DNA of 40,843 nt. It comes from a virus. Shown here one piece after another: positions 16,984-25,291 of the stretch. The notes below the pieces were generated by a model. It had not been told where the DNA came from. It searched no databases and saw only the letters and a program-made list of their open reading frames with translations. Position 1 is the stretch's first letter. Each line of letters opens with the position of its first letter. The translations under genes and the position numbers were made by a program. The stretch spans positions 1 through 40,843 of IMG/VR virus record IMGVR_UViG_3300031787_000289. The stretch is one strand, 5' to 3'.

Positions 16984-18282
16984 GTGGAGTATTCATCTAA
17001 AATTTATTTAAAATTAGTTACAAAACACAATAATTATCATAATGCTTGTAATGATATTATTGCTGCTTTCATTTATAATTTTAAAGATGGTACAAAACAG
17101 TATTTGAATTTTGCGCATACAGATTTACCTATAGATTGTAGTTTTGAAAAGTTTAAATCTGATATTGAGTCACAAAATGTAAGTGTATATGTCAACAACA
17201 AGAAGACGTACAAGTACTGGTTAAATTGTAATTTGATAGATGTTAATTTGTTTGGTTTCATTGATAACAATGAAATACTCGACGAAGTGGAGTGTTTGAC
17301 TGAAAACTTCCTAAAATATAGTTATCGTAATATCAATAACTTCAATATGATATTACCTTATGTTATACACCAACGAATATTTGACGTTGAAATAAAGCAA
17401 ATTGAGTCTTTGGGTGACAAAGACACAGACAATTATTGTTTCAAGTTTTTCAATAATGTTATATCCGATACTTTGTTTGAGGTGGAGAAAAACGGATTAA
17501 AAGTTGATACGGATGTATTTTCAAAATACTTTAAAAGCAAAACGTACAACAAATTCATATATACAAATTATAACATTTATAATCCAACGGGTAGACCAAG
17601 CAATGCATATGATAATATCAATTATGTAGCGCTTAAAAAAGATGATGGATCTAGAGCTAGTTTTGTGTCTAGATATGGGGAATCTGGTCACTTAATGATG
17701 GTGGATTTCACTGGGTTTCATCCTTATATTGTGGCTAATTTGATTGATTATAAAGTTCCTGAAAAGGAGACCATATATGAACATTTAGCGAAACACTATT
17801 TTGATATTGAAATCGTAACACCAGATGATATAGTTAAATCGAAGAAACTGACGATGGTTAATCTATATGGACAAATTTCCCAACAGTATTGTGATATTCC
17901 ATATTTTGCGAAGGTAAATGAATTAAAGGACAAGTACTGGCAAAAATTTGAAAAGAATGGATACATAACAACTCCTATCTATAAACGTAAGATTACAAAT
18001 AAACACATTGTTGACCCCAACAAAAACAAATTGTTTTCTTATATTATTCAAGCTGCTGAAACTGAATATGGTATTGATAGTTTAAGTAAGTGCATTAAGT
18101 TTGTTAGTGATAAAAGAATCGTGCCTATACTATATGTGTATGACTCAATTGTATTTGATGTACACAATGATACGAATAAACAAGAACTAATTGATTTGGT
18201 TGATATTATCAAAAACAAACGATTTAAGGTAAAAACCTACACTGGAAATAATTACAATGATTTGAAATTAGTCCAATTGTAA
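16984..18282 (+). CDS. Divergent family A (PolA-like) DNA polymerase palm protein
   Basis: 432 residues starting at GTG (an in-frame TAA lies just upstream). It carries the family A polymerase motifs in order: TGRPS (202-206) before a NINYVAL segment, like TGRLSS...NLQNIP; motif A MMVDFTGFHPYI with D241; motif B K287 with Y295-G296 eight and nine residues later; motif C VYDSIVFDV with D387. In canonical motif A the residue after D is usually Y and S; here F and T. Motif C has YDS instead of HDE. No clear 3'-5' exonuclease is present; the first 150 residues are divergent. It is short for a polymerase. T4-like phages normally use family B gp43, so this may be an extra or a replacement enzyme. 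Confidence 0.7.
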   Translation: MEYSSKIYLKLVTKHNNYHNACNDIIAAFIYNFKDGTKQYLNFAHTDLPIDCSFEKFKSDIESQNVSVYVNNKKTYKYWLNCNLIDVNLFGFIDNNEILDEVECLTENFLKYSYRNINNFNMILPYVIHQRIFDVEIKQIESLGDKDTDNYCFKFFNNVISDTLFEVEKNGLKVDTDVFSKYFKSKTYNKFIYTNYNIYNPTGRPSNAYDNINYVALKKDDGSRASFVSRYGESGHLMMVDFTGFHPYIVANLIDYKVPEKETIYEHLAKHYFDIEIVTPDDIVKSKKLTMVNLYGQISQQYCDIPYFAKVNELKDKYWQKFEKNGYITTPIYKRKITNKHIVDPNKNKLFSYIIQAAETEYGIDSLSKCIKFVSDKRIVPILYVYDSIVFDVHNDTNKQELIDLVDIIKNKRFKVKTYTGNNYNDLKLVQL

Positions 18283-18297
18283 ATATATTTATATGTA

Positions 18298-18305
18298 TAT
18301 TTATA
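18298..18305 (+). promoter_or_regulatory. Late-type TATTTATW signal
   Basis: TATTTATA four bases before the ATG at 18310, same spacing as the 3582 and 10783 genes. A second similar ATATTTATAT run lies just upstream (about 18285-18293). Confidence 0.5.
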
Positions 18306-18309
18306 ACAG

Positions 18310-20631
18310 ATGAACTTTAAATCATTAGTAAACGAAATTGGTTGTGATAGTCGTATTAAAAACGGAACATTGGATCTTAAAAACGAAGATCACGTTTTTG
18401 TATTGCAAGAGTACTTGGAGAAGGCTGGTTATGATATTAATGAAATCGTAGAAAAGACTGCAAAATTATTTGAAGCTGGTAGATTTCCTGATAGACAAGC
18501 ATACAACAAAGATGGTATACTTGTAACATTTCCAAACAAACAATATAGAGATAGAGCTGTAAACAAAGGTACTCACTTTGCAGAAAATCCTAAGAAGGCT
18601 CAAGCTAATATTTTTAAAGCAGATGCTGAACAAGGAGCTGATCAAAAAGACGATTCTTCAAAACCAAAAGAAGAACCAGCTACATTGGATCAAACACTAG
18701 AAAAAGATATTGTTAGTGACAAAGATACCGATGATAGAACTCCCAAAGAAAAACAAATTGACGCTGGTGGTGTAGAAGCAATACTAATTGGACAAACTCC
18801 ATTAGTAAACTATAGTGTAGACGAGGCTAAAAAATTTGGGTTCTATAAAAAAGGATTTAATTGGTATGATACTGAGGGTAGTTTTATTGGAGAACAAGTA
18901 TATGATGAAAGTCAGTCGAAAAATGTGATAGTGTCTGACGCTATATCACCATCATCTTATTTGAAAAAAGCAGAAAGAATTTACTCTTTAATGGACAAGG
19001 ATCTTTTGTCTAAGTTGGAATTTTTAAAAAACGCTGAAAAAAGTCAAAGAACATTAATATTTGAAACTATTCCTATATTGTTTGCTAATGGTATAAACGA
19101 CTTTAAAAACTTAAGTGTGAGCGGCGATTATCACGATTATGCAATCAAATTCTTAAAAGAATGGGGAGATTTAAGAAGTAAGTTAGAGACAATAGAAAAA
19201 CAGATTGCAAGAGATGAAAACTTAAAGATTTATGATTTGGTGGATACTGATCTTAAAGAAATAGGGAGTAAGAATGGTGTATCACTTTCTCAATTGGGAT
19301 CGCCTACGGACTTTATTCATAAAGACATAAGAAAGTTTTATCAGTATTCAGGTGAATATAATAAAAAATTTGTACAGGGAAAAGAAACGAAAGAAAACAC
19401 AGCTGATATTGTTTTGATATATGGCGGAAAAGCTGACGATGTTTATAGAGCTCTTCAATCTGGAGATATATCTCAACAAGACGAAGACTCAATGGCAAAA
19501 GTTAATAGCAAAGATGTTAAATTTGCTTTGATTAGTTTGAAAGCTGGTAGTGCTAGATTGGGACACGTACTACAACAATTGGTAAGCTATATTGGACAAG
19601 AAATACCAATTTCACCAAAGAAATCAGTAAAAGAAAATACATTGCAAGAAGGAATTGTTGATACGATTGTGTCGAGTATTAAAGATTTTACTAAGAAGAT
19701 TAAACAATTGCCTGAGTATATAAATAATATTTTCCAAAATTTTATTAATCTGATTAAACCATTTGAAATTAAGATAAACAACTTTTTATTCAAAGAACTA
19801 AACGCGGATGTGCAAAAGATGCAAAGTACCGAATTACGTAATTTGGCTCATTTGGAAAAAGAAATTGAGAAGGATATAAAATCGGTAAAAGAAGATTATG
19901 ATGATTGTGATTCTGAATCCGCAGCATTGAAACCACAGCTAATCAAAAATCTAAATAGTTTTAGACAATCTTTAAACTCTACAAGGGAAGATAGTAGATT
20001 AATAGGGCAAATTTATAAATTTGCAGAAAATCCATTACTTGTTCAATATTTTCCAGTCATAATCGATAAATCTCAAGCAGTAGAAGCTGCGTCTTTAAGA
20101 AATACCACATTAGGCACAATTGATCATTTGTTGGATGCGTATGATGAAGGTGAGTGTGTAGACAGATCCGAGCTACAACCAATTCTAAAATACAGAAGTA
20201 ATGTTTTAGCACTTGGTTATATCGAATTGATTTTGAATAATATTTTGAAGGATGTAAGTACATCTAATCCTGAAAAAATTAGAGAGGAATTTATCAAGTT
20301 ATCCAGTGTATTGTCTTCAGAAGCAGTATTTGGAAATAACGTTAGTTTGCCGTTGATTAAATTTACCGGCGATAAAATTGAAAAGTTGAGATATAAGAAG
20401 GATTATAAATTGGTACTTCCAGAAAAAATAGATGATCTCAAGTTGGGTAAAATAAGAATTAACATATTGCCTAGTCAGGGATATCTAACTGTCAATTTAT
20501 ATTTGTTCAATGGCATTGCATCTATTGATGATGTGCCAACTCCAACATATGTTTATTATTTGATGGATAGTAGTAGCGGAAGTAAATTTACATTCAAAGT
20601 AGAAGGTCAGAAAGTCGTTGAAAAAATATGA
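18310..20631 (+). CDS. Large unknown phage protein, possible nuclease-like segment
   Basis: 773 residues, no firm family. The first 100 residues look folded (FPDRQAYNKDGILVTFPNKQ), followed by a charged linker (about 115-155). A middle helical block is followed by ENTADIVLIYGGKADD and, about 40 residues later, VKFALISLKAGSARLG. The D..(x)..SLK spacing is reminiscent of PD-(D/E)XK nucleases but is not diagnostic. The C-terminal 250 residues are helical and end in a beta-rich part. It has a late-type signal and its stop overlaps the next ATG. A virion or DNA-handling role is possible. Confidence 0.6.
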   Translation: MNFKSLVNEIGCDSRIKNGTLDLKNEDHVFVLQEYLEKAGYDINEIVEKTAKLFEAGRFPDRQAYNKDGILVTFPNKQYRDRAVNKGTHFAENPKKAQANIFKADAEQGADQKDDSSKPKEEPATLDQTLEKDIVSDKDTDDRTPKEKQIDAGGVEAILIGQTPLVNYSVDEAKKFGFYKKGFNWYDTEGSFIGEQVYDESQSKNVIVSDAISPSSYLKKAERIYSLMDKDLLSKLEFLKNAEKSQRTLIFETIPILFANGINDFKNLSVSGDYHDYAIKFLKEWGDLRSKLETIEKQIARDENLKIYDLVDTDLKEIGSKNGVSLSQLGSPTDFIHKDIRKFYQYSGEYNKKFVQGKETKENTADIVLIYGGKADDVYRALQSGDISQQDEDSMAKVNSKDVKFALISLKAGSARLGHVLQQLVSYIGQEIPISPKKSVKENTLQEGIVDTIVSSIKDFTKKIKQLPEYINNIFQNFINLIKPFEIKINNFLFKELNADVQKMQSTELRNLAHLEKEIEKDIKSVKEDYDDCDSESAALKPQLIKNLNSFRQSLNSTREDSRLIGQIYKFAENPLLVQYFPVIIDKSQAVEAASLRNTTLGTIDHLLDAYDEGECVDRSELQPILKYRSNVLALGYIELILNNILKDVSTSNPEKIREEFIKLSSVLSSEAVFGNNVSLPLIKFTGDKIEKLRYKKDYKLVLPEKIDDLKLGKIRINILPSQGYLTVNLYLFNGIASIDDVPTPTYVYYLMDSSSGSKFTFKVEGQKVVEKI

Positions 20632-21023
20632 TAATACAAAAACAACTACTTTGCACATTCGCAAATAGCTTAAATTATATAGACGTATTAAAAGAAATAC
20701 CAAATCAATATACTCTTATAGATAATAAGATATTTGTTTTTGCTAATGAAACTAATCTAAGGGAGTTATATCTTACATTCAATGTGGAAAAGAATGATCG
20801 CAATAATCGATTCAAAGGCACTATTAGCATACATCGTAAGAAGCAAACAAATACACTATATACGCTCAACGCAATGAATAAGTTGATTGCTGACGAAAAC
20901 AATGGTGTATTTGATAAGAGCTTTCAATTAAATTGGGATTTATATAAAAATAGTATCATTTTAACAAATGAAGTTGGGGTTAAAATAGTTCCATTAAAAT
21001 TGTTTTCTATCTCCGAAATTTGA
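20628..21023 (+). CDS. Conserved-looking small phage protein, unknown function
   Basis: 131 residues; the ATG overlaps the upstream TGA (ATGA), indicating coupled translation. It contains a central NTLYTLNAMNKLIADEN segment and FDKSFQLNWDLYKNSIIL, a pattern I associate with short unknown proteins of T4-like environmental phages. No catalytic motif or membrane segment is seen. Confidence 0.65.
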   Translation: MIIQKQLLCTFANSLNYIDVLKEIPNQYTLIDNKIFVFANETNLRELYLTFNVEKNDRNNRFKGTISIHRKKQTNTLYTLNAMNKLIADENNGVFDKSFQLNWDLYKNSIILTNEVGVKIVPLKLFSISEI

Positions 21024-21032
21024 TATATATTT

Positions 21033-21061
21033 TTGACTTGATTTTTGTCTGCACCTAGTGT
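21033..21061 (+). promoter_or_regulatory. Sigma70-like promoter for gp32 gene
   Basis: TTGACT (21033-21038), 17 bases, then TAGTGT (21056-21061). The -10 lies in an imperfect 8-bp inverted repeat (GTCTGCAC / GTGTAGAC, 21047-21065). An alternative pair is TAGACT (21061-21066) and TACAAT (21084-21089), also 17 apart. Confidence 0.5.
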
Positions 21062-21088
21062 AGACTTAGTTTCGAGTTGGTTATACAA

Positions 21089-21148
21089 TCTGGTTTGAGT
21101 GAACCAGACGAATTAATTAACTAATTAAACATTAAACATTAAATAATT
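21089..21148 (+). promoter_or_regulatory. Structured leader of the gp32 gene, candidate autoregulatory operator
   Basis: A perfect 7-bp hairpin (TCTGGTT / AACCAGA, loop TGAGTG, 21089-21108) is followed by about 38 bases of unstructured A/T with ATTAAA repeated three times before the ATG at 21149. T4 gene 32 mRNA has a 5' structure followed by A/U-rich repeats bound by gp32 to shut off its own translation. The layout matches; the pseudoknot was not found. Confidence 0.5.
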
Positions 21149-21994
21149 ATGGCATTAGATCTAAGTAAGTTAAAGAGCCGTTTGAGCTCTCTCTCAAACA
21201 CAAATCAAAAATCTAACTTGATTTGGAAACCAAAGCCTGGAAAACAGGTAGTTCGTATTGTTCCGTACAAGTATGTACCGGAGAATCCATTCATCGAACT
21301 AAAGTTTCATTACAACATCAACAACAAGACATATCTATCTCCTGATAGTTTTGGTCGTCCAGATCCAATCGTTGAATTTGCTAACCGTCTGAAGAAGACT
21401 GGTTCAAAGGAAGATTGGCAGATGGGTCGTAAGATGGAACCAAAGATGCGTACTTTCGTACCAGTTATCGTTCGTGGTGAAGAAGGTGAAGGAGTTAAGT
21501 TCTGGGGATTTGGTAAACAAGTTTATCAAGAACTTCTATCGATCATCAGTGATCCTGACTTCGGTGATATTACTGATCTAACCAATGGTCGTGATATTGT
21601 TGTAGAATTCAAGACGGCTGAAGGTGGAGCTAGTTTCCCAGAAACCAGTATCCGAGTTAAGCCAAATGTAAGTGTTGCAGTAGATCCTAAGAACGGACAA
21701 TTGCTTGAAGCACTAAAGTCTCAAGTAAATATTTTGGATCTATTTGAAGAACTATCCTATAACGATCTAAAAGATGTTATGGATAAGTGGTTGAATCCAG
21801 AAGCATCTGCCACTGAGATTGCAGCGGAACCAACTACAAGTGGGGATGATGACGAAGCTCCGTTTACAGTTCCATCTACTCCATCTACTCCATCGGCAAC
21901 AGCTCCTGCCAAACCAGTACAGTCACCAAGTACTGCTAAGGCTAAGGGTAAAGACAGTGTAGAACAAGCATTTGATGACTTGTTTAACTCCTAA
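21149..21994 (+). CDS. gp32: Single-stranded DNA-binding protein, gp32-like
   Basis: 281 residues. The N-terminus LDLSKLKSRLSSL is the cooperative-binding region; the core has KPGKQVVRIVPYKY, NPFIELKFHYN, FWGFGKQVYQELL and DFGDITDLTNGRDIVVEF, all typical of gp32. The T4 zinc site is not evident. A Pro/Thr/Ser/Ala linker leads to an acidic tail ending VEQAFDDLFNS, used to recruit replication proteins. It coats single-stranded DNA in replication and recombination, working with the UvsX next door. Followed by a strong terminator. Confidence 0.9.
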   Translation: MALDLSKLKSRLSSLSNTNQKSNLIWKPKPGKQVVRIVPYKYVPENPFIELKFHYNINNKTYLSPDSFGRPDPIVEFANRLKKTGSKEDWQMGRKMEPKMRTFVPVIVRGEEGEGVKFWGFGKQVYQELLSIISDPDFGDITDLTNGRDIVVEFKTAEGGASFPETSIRVKPNVSVAVDPKNGQLLEALKSQVNILDLFEELSYNDLKDVMDKWLNPEASATEIAAEPTTSGDDDEAPFTVPSTPSTPSATAPAKPVQSPSTAKAKGKDSVEQAFDDLFNS

Positions 21995-22005
21995 AAAATA
22001 AAAAT

Positions 22006-22040
22006 AAGCCGGTGGAGTTTTTATACCCCACCGGCTTTCT
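22006..22040 (+). terminator. Intrinsic terminator between gp32 and uvsX
   Basis: A perfect 10-bp stem AAGCCGGTGG / CCACCGGCTT (22006-22015 and 22028-22037) with a 12-base loop containing a T-run, and a short T-rich tail. The uvsX ATG lies only about 14 bases after it, leaving little room for a promoter. Confidence 0.8.
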
Positions 22041-22053
22041 AGTTATATACGTT

Positions 22054-23193
22054 ATGGCAAAAAAAAGTGTTAGTAAAGATACGGGTCAACGTGACGAGCT
22101 TATCGAAATGTTGGCAAATGAATTAAATAAAGCAAATAAAGACGGTGGAAAGATTGCTCATTTTCTAGATGAACAAGACAATCCATCTGAAATCACGGAT
22201 TGGATTAGCACTGGTTCTTCTATTTTGGATTTGGCGATTAGTAATCGTCCTCACGGCGGATTACCAGTTGGTAAAATGGTAGAATTTAACGGCCTCGAAG
22301 GTACTGGTAAAAGTTTGCTATCCGCACACGTTGTTGCCGACACTCAGAAGAAAGGTGGAGTTGCAGTAGTAATTGATACTGAAAATGCAGCTGCTCCTGA
22401 ATTCTGGAGAAGTTTGGGTGTAGATCTATCCAAGTTACTATATGTTCAATGTGAAACCGTTGAAGATATTTTTGCTCAGATGGAACGAATGATTGCTATT
22501 GTTCGTAAGAGCAACAAAGATCGTATTCTAACAATTATCGTTGATTCTGTAGCAGCGGCATCAACCAAGGTAGAACTTGAAAGTGACCACGGTAAAGATG
22601 GTTATGCTACGGGTAAATCAATTATTATCAGTAAAGCAATGCGTAAGATTACCACTATGATTGGTCGTCAGAAGGTTCTTACTGTATTCACCAACCAATT
22701 GCGTCAGAATCTAAATGCTATGGCATTTGGTGACAAGTATGTAGTAAGTGGTGGTAAGGCACTTGCTTATCACTGTAGTGTTCGTGTTCGTTTGAATAAT
22801 ACTGGTAAACTCAAAAAGGGTGAAGAGATTATTGGAAACGAATGCAAAGCAGTTGTTGTGAAGAATCGTATGGGTCCACCACAACGTCAAGCTAGTTTCG
22901 ATATTTATTTTGATTCTGGAATTGCAGATTATGGTTCTTGGATCAAGGTATTGAAGGAAAATAACTTGGTGAAGCAAGGTGGTGCTTATTATACATATAA
23001 GAAGACCGATGGCAGTGAATGGAAGTTCCAATCCAAAGACTTTGTAAACATTATGCAAAGTGACAAGGAATTGAGTGAAGAAATTTACTTGAAGATTTGT
23101 GACGCTGTAATTATGAAATACAAAGATCCTAATAGTCAAATCATTGACGATGCTGTAGTTGAAACAGAAGAAACTGCAGGCAACGAGGAATAA
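22054..23193 (+). CDS. uvsX: UvsX/RecA-like recombinase
   Basis: 379 residues from the ATG at 22054; a longer frame from 22012 would run through the terminator and is rejected. Walker A GLEGTGKS (K86), Walker B-like ILTIIVDSVAAAS, and TVFTNQLRQNLNAMAFGDKYVVSGGKAL correspond to the RecA core and DNA-binding loops. Length is close to T4 UvsX (391). It forms filaments on single-stranded DNA with gp32 for strand exchange and recombination-dependent replication. The stop is followed by the hairpin that also covers the start of the homing endonuclease gene. Confidence 0.9.
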   Translation: MAKKSVSKDTGQRDELIEMLANELNKANKDGGKIAHFLDEQDNPSEITDWISTGSSILDLAISNRPHGGLPVGKMVEFNGLEGTGKSLLSAHVVADTQKKGGVAVVIDTENAAAPEFWRSLGVDLSKLLYVQCETVEDIFAQMERMIAIVRKSNKDRILTIIVDSVAAASTKVELESDHGKDGYATGKSIIISKAMRKITTMIGRQKVLTVFTNQLRQNLNAMAFGDKYVVSGGKALAYHCSVRVRLNNTGKLKKGEEIIGNECKAVVVKNRMGPPQRQASFDIYFDSGIADYGSWIKVLKENNLVKQGGAYYTYKKTDGSEWKFQSKDFVNIMQSDKELSEEIYLKICDAVIMKYKDPNSQIIDDAVVETEETAGNEE

Positions 23194-23209
23194 AACACAT
23201 TGATAGGAT

Positions 23210-23269
23210 GTTTTTCCGCATTGCCTACTATTTATTAGTATGGATAACAATGCGGAAAAACTTTTTTTT
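23210..23269 (+). terminator. 14-bp hairpin with T8 tail, terminator overlapping the endonuclease start
   Basis: Left arm 23210-23223 and right arm 23248-23261 are perfect 14-bp complements; the loop (23224-23247) contains the TATTTATT signal and the ATG at 23240. Eight T follow (23262-23269). It can end uvsX transcripts and, in read-through RNA, would occlude the endonuclease start. Confidence 0.8.
23229..23236 (+). promoter_or_regulatory. Late-type TATTTATW signal inside hairpin loop
   Basis: TATTTATT, three bases before the ATG at 23240. A transcript starting here would lack the left hairpin arm. Confidence 0.55.
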
Positions 23270-24172
23270 GAAGATCAATCTGAACGATTATATCAAATCT
23301 TTATAAAAGATGAATCGATATGTGGATTTGCTTCTTTATTTAAACTAAATAAAATTGGTAGCAAAATCGGATCAAAAATAAAAAAATATTTATATGATAA
23401 ATATGGTGAAACTTATTTGAAAAAAATAAGTGCTGTTAGAACGTCTAAAGTTGCTCATCAAAAAAGATCCAAAGATAGTTATTTTATTTCTTCGGAAAGA
23501 AGACAAAAAATGTCTGTTGGTATTAAAAAATATTATAAAAATAATCAGTCCGCTAAATCTAGATGTAGGGATTTAATGATTAAACATTGTTTACCAAAGT
23601 GTCAAACAATTGAGAGTAAAATAAAACGAGTAAAAAGTAGAGACTGGTATAAACCCAGTGAAGACACTAAACAAAAAATGTCGCAATCACAACTTGGAAA
23701 GCCATTAACAGAAGAACATAAGTTAAAATTAAGAAAACCAAAGAAAGCCAAACGATCTAATTTTAGACATACTATTGAAACAAAACACAAATTATCGTTA
23801 ATTACTAAAAATCAGTGGAAAAGTGGAATTCATAAACCAATTTTTAAATCTAAAGGCCAGCAGGAAGTAATTAGATTGTTAAAAGAACAAGGATATTCAA
23901 TTCAAGATGAATATGTTGTTGGGGGGAAGCCATACGATGTGTTTGTAAAAGAAAAAAATTTATTAATAGAATTTAATGGTACTTATTGGCACAGAGATCC
24001 TAGATTTTTTACATCGTCCGATGAAGTTATTAAAATATGGGAAAAAGATAAAAATAAAATGTTGATTGCTGAATCGAATGGGTATATAATAAAAGTTATA
24101 TGGCAACATGACTGGGAACAATGTAAAGACAAAAATATATACATTAAAAAACTATTAAATGAGCAACTTTGA
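23240..24172 (+). CDS. Free-standing homing endonuclease (NUMOD3 repeats plus Vsr-like nuclease)
   Basis: 310 residues, Lys-rich. Several NUMOD3-type helical repeats (SSERRQKMSVGIKK near 85-100, SEDTKQKMSQSQLGKPLTEEH near 139-158, TIETKHKLSLITKNQWKSG) are DNA-binding motifs found in phage homing enzymes. The C-terminal domain (about 205-305) has PYDVFV with D233 and LLIEFNGTYWH with E244, then VIWQHDW, matching Vsr-like/PD-(D/E)XK nucleases. It lies between uvsX and the exonuclease gene, and its 3' end overlaps that gene's start by 14 bases. AT content is higher than its neighbours. It probably cuts phage genomes lacking it and spreads by repair. Confidence 0.8.
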   Translation: MDNNAEKLFFEDQSERLYQIFIKDESICGFASLFKLNKIGSKIGSKIKKYLYDKYGETYLKKISAVRTSKVAHQKRSKDSYFISSERRQKMSVGIKKYYKNNQSAKSRCRDLMIKHCLPKCQTIESKIKRVKSRDWYKPSEDTKQKMSQSQLGKPLTEEHKLKLRKPKKAKRSNFRHTIETKHKLSLITKNQWKSGIHKPIFKSKGQQEVIRLLKEQGYSIQDEYVVGGKPYDVFVKEKNLLIEFNGTYWHRDPRFFTSSDEVIKIWEKDKNKMLIAESNGYIIKVIWQHDWEQCKDKNIYIKKLLNEQL

Positions 24173-24287
24173 CAACAAAGAAATGAAGAAATTATTTTCT
24201 TTATTTCAAAACATAGAAAGCGATTCCGTCACCGGAGGACTTAAAAAATCACTTAATAGTGATGTCCTTTTGGTTGACGGATTGTAG
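24159..24287 (+). CDS. N-terminal fragment of 5'-3' exonuclease (split gene, part 1)
   Basis: A 42-residue frame from ATG 24159, ending in TAG 24285-24287. It ends SDVLLVDGL. In FEN/T4 RNase H-type enzymes the N-terminal VDG Asp is a metal ligand, and here it should be followed directly by NTYIRSF, which instead begins the next frame. The first 30 residues (DNKEMKKLFSLFQNIE) look like the usual leader of this enzyme in related phages. The start overlaps the end of the endonuclease gene. See findings for the TAGTG interruption. Confidence 0.7.
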   Translation: MSNFDNKEMKKLFSLFQNIESDSVTGGLKKSLNSDVLLVDGL

Positions 24288-25231
24288 TGAATACTTACAT
24301 TAGAAGTTTTATGGCCATTCCTTCTCTCAATGAGGATGGATTACATACAGGTGGTATTGCTGGTTTTTTGAAAAGCATTGGGTATGCAATTAAATTACTT
24401 TCTCCTACCCGAGTTATTATTGTATTTGATGGTAAAGGTGGTAGTCAGAAACGCAGAAAGATTTATCCAGCGTACAAAAATGGTAGAAAGACAGATATTA
24501 GACTCAATCGTAATTACGAAGAACTATCGTCATCTGAAATAGAATCTGTAAATTTTAAAAAAGAATTAATTCGTACTATAAATTATTTAGATACATTGCC
24601 TGTTACTGTAATGGCGATTGATCAAATAGAAGCAGACGATACAATTGCTTATTTAGCTACAGAAACTTTTAAGGACAGTAATGTAACAATTATGTCCACT
24701 GATAAAGACTTTTTACAATTGGCAAACGATAAAGTCAAAATTTGGAGTCCTGTCAAAAAGAGAATTTTTGGTTGTAAAGAAATCTTGGATGAATATGGTG
24801 TTACATGCAGCAACTATATCTTGTATAGAGTTATGGAAGGTGATGTAAGTGATAATATACCTGGTTTAGATGGTGTAGGTTTAAAACGTGTAGTAAAATC
24901 ATTTCCTTTCTTATCAGAAGAACGTCAATATGATCTGAATGAGATTTACAATTACGCGGAGAATAACAAGAGTAAATATAAAGTATATCAGACTGTATTA
25001 GACAACAAGTTATTACTTGAACGTAATTATAGTTTGATGCAGTTGAAAGATACGCAAGTGCAATCATTTACCCAGTTACGTATAGAAGAAATTATAAAAT
25101 CTCCTGTACGTAGAATTGATAAAATGAGCTTTTCTAAATTAATCACAGAGGACAAAATGTGGAATAATATCCCCAATTATCACATTTGGCTCAATGAATG
25201 TTTCGGTAAATTAAATAGTTTCGTAGAATAA
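24287..25231 (+). CDS. rnh: 5'-3' exonuclease/RNase H, FEN-type (split gene, part 2)
   Basis: 314 residues from GTG 24287, whose G is the last base of the upstream TAG. It reads NTYIRSF, then DGLHTGGIAGFL, FDGKGGSQKRRKIYPAYK (conserved Arg/Lys arch region), QIEADDTIAY with E115, D117, D118, STDKDF with D139 and D141, and GDVSDNIPG with D186 and D189 of the helix-three-turn-helix. All metal ligands are present except the first Asp, which sits in the upstream 42-residue frame. The family removes RNA primers and 5' flaps on lagging strands, often with gp32. Activity depends on joining or association of the two parts. Confidence 0.8.
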   Translation: MNTYIRSFMAIPSLNEDGLHTGGIAGFLKSIGYAIKLLSPTRVIIVFDGKGGSQKRRKIYPAYKNGRKTDIRLNRNYEELSSSEIESVNFKKELIRTINYLDTLPVTVMAIDQIEADDTIAYLATETFKDSNVTIMSTDKDFLQLANDKVKIWSPVKKRIFGCKEILDEYGVTCSNYILYRVMEGDVSDNIPGLDGVGLKRVVKSFPFLSEERQYDLNEIYNYAENNKSKYKVYQTVLDNKLLLERNYSLMQLKDTQVQSFTQLRIEEIIKSPVRRIDKMSFSKLITEDKMWNNIPNYHIWLNECFGKLNSFVE

Positions 25232-25251
25232 AAAATATCGGTTAATAAAAG

Positions 25252-25280
25252 TTGAAGGCCACTTAATTCAGTGGTATAGT
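25252..25280 (+). promoter_or_regulatory. Sigma70-like promoter for helicase gene
   Basis: TTGAAG (25252-25257), 17 bases, TATAGT (25275-25280) with TGG before it (extended -10). The spacer contains CCACT-TAATTC-AGTGG (25259-25274), an operator-like inverted repeat. The leader would be only about five bases. Confidence 0.65.
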
Positions 25281-25291
25281 AGAGTTATCTT

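Noticed and set aside
22012-22053. Longer N-terminus for uvsX
   Set aside because: It would be translated through the gp32 terminator hairpin; MAKKSVSKD from 22054 is a normal start.
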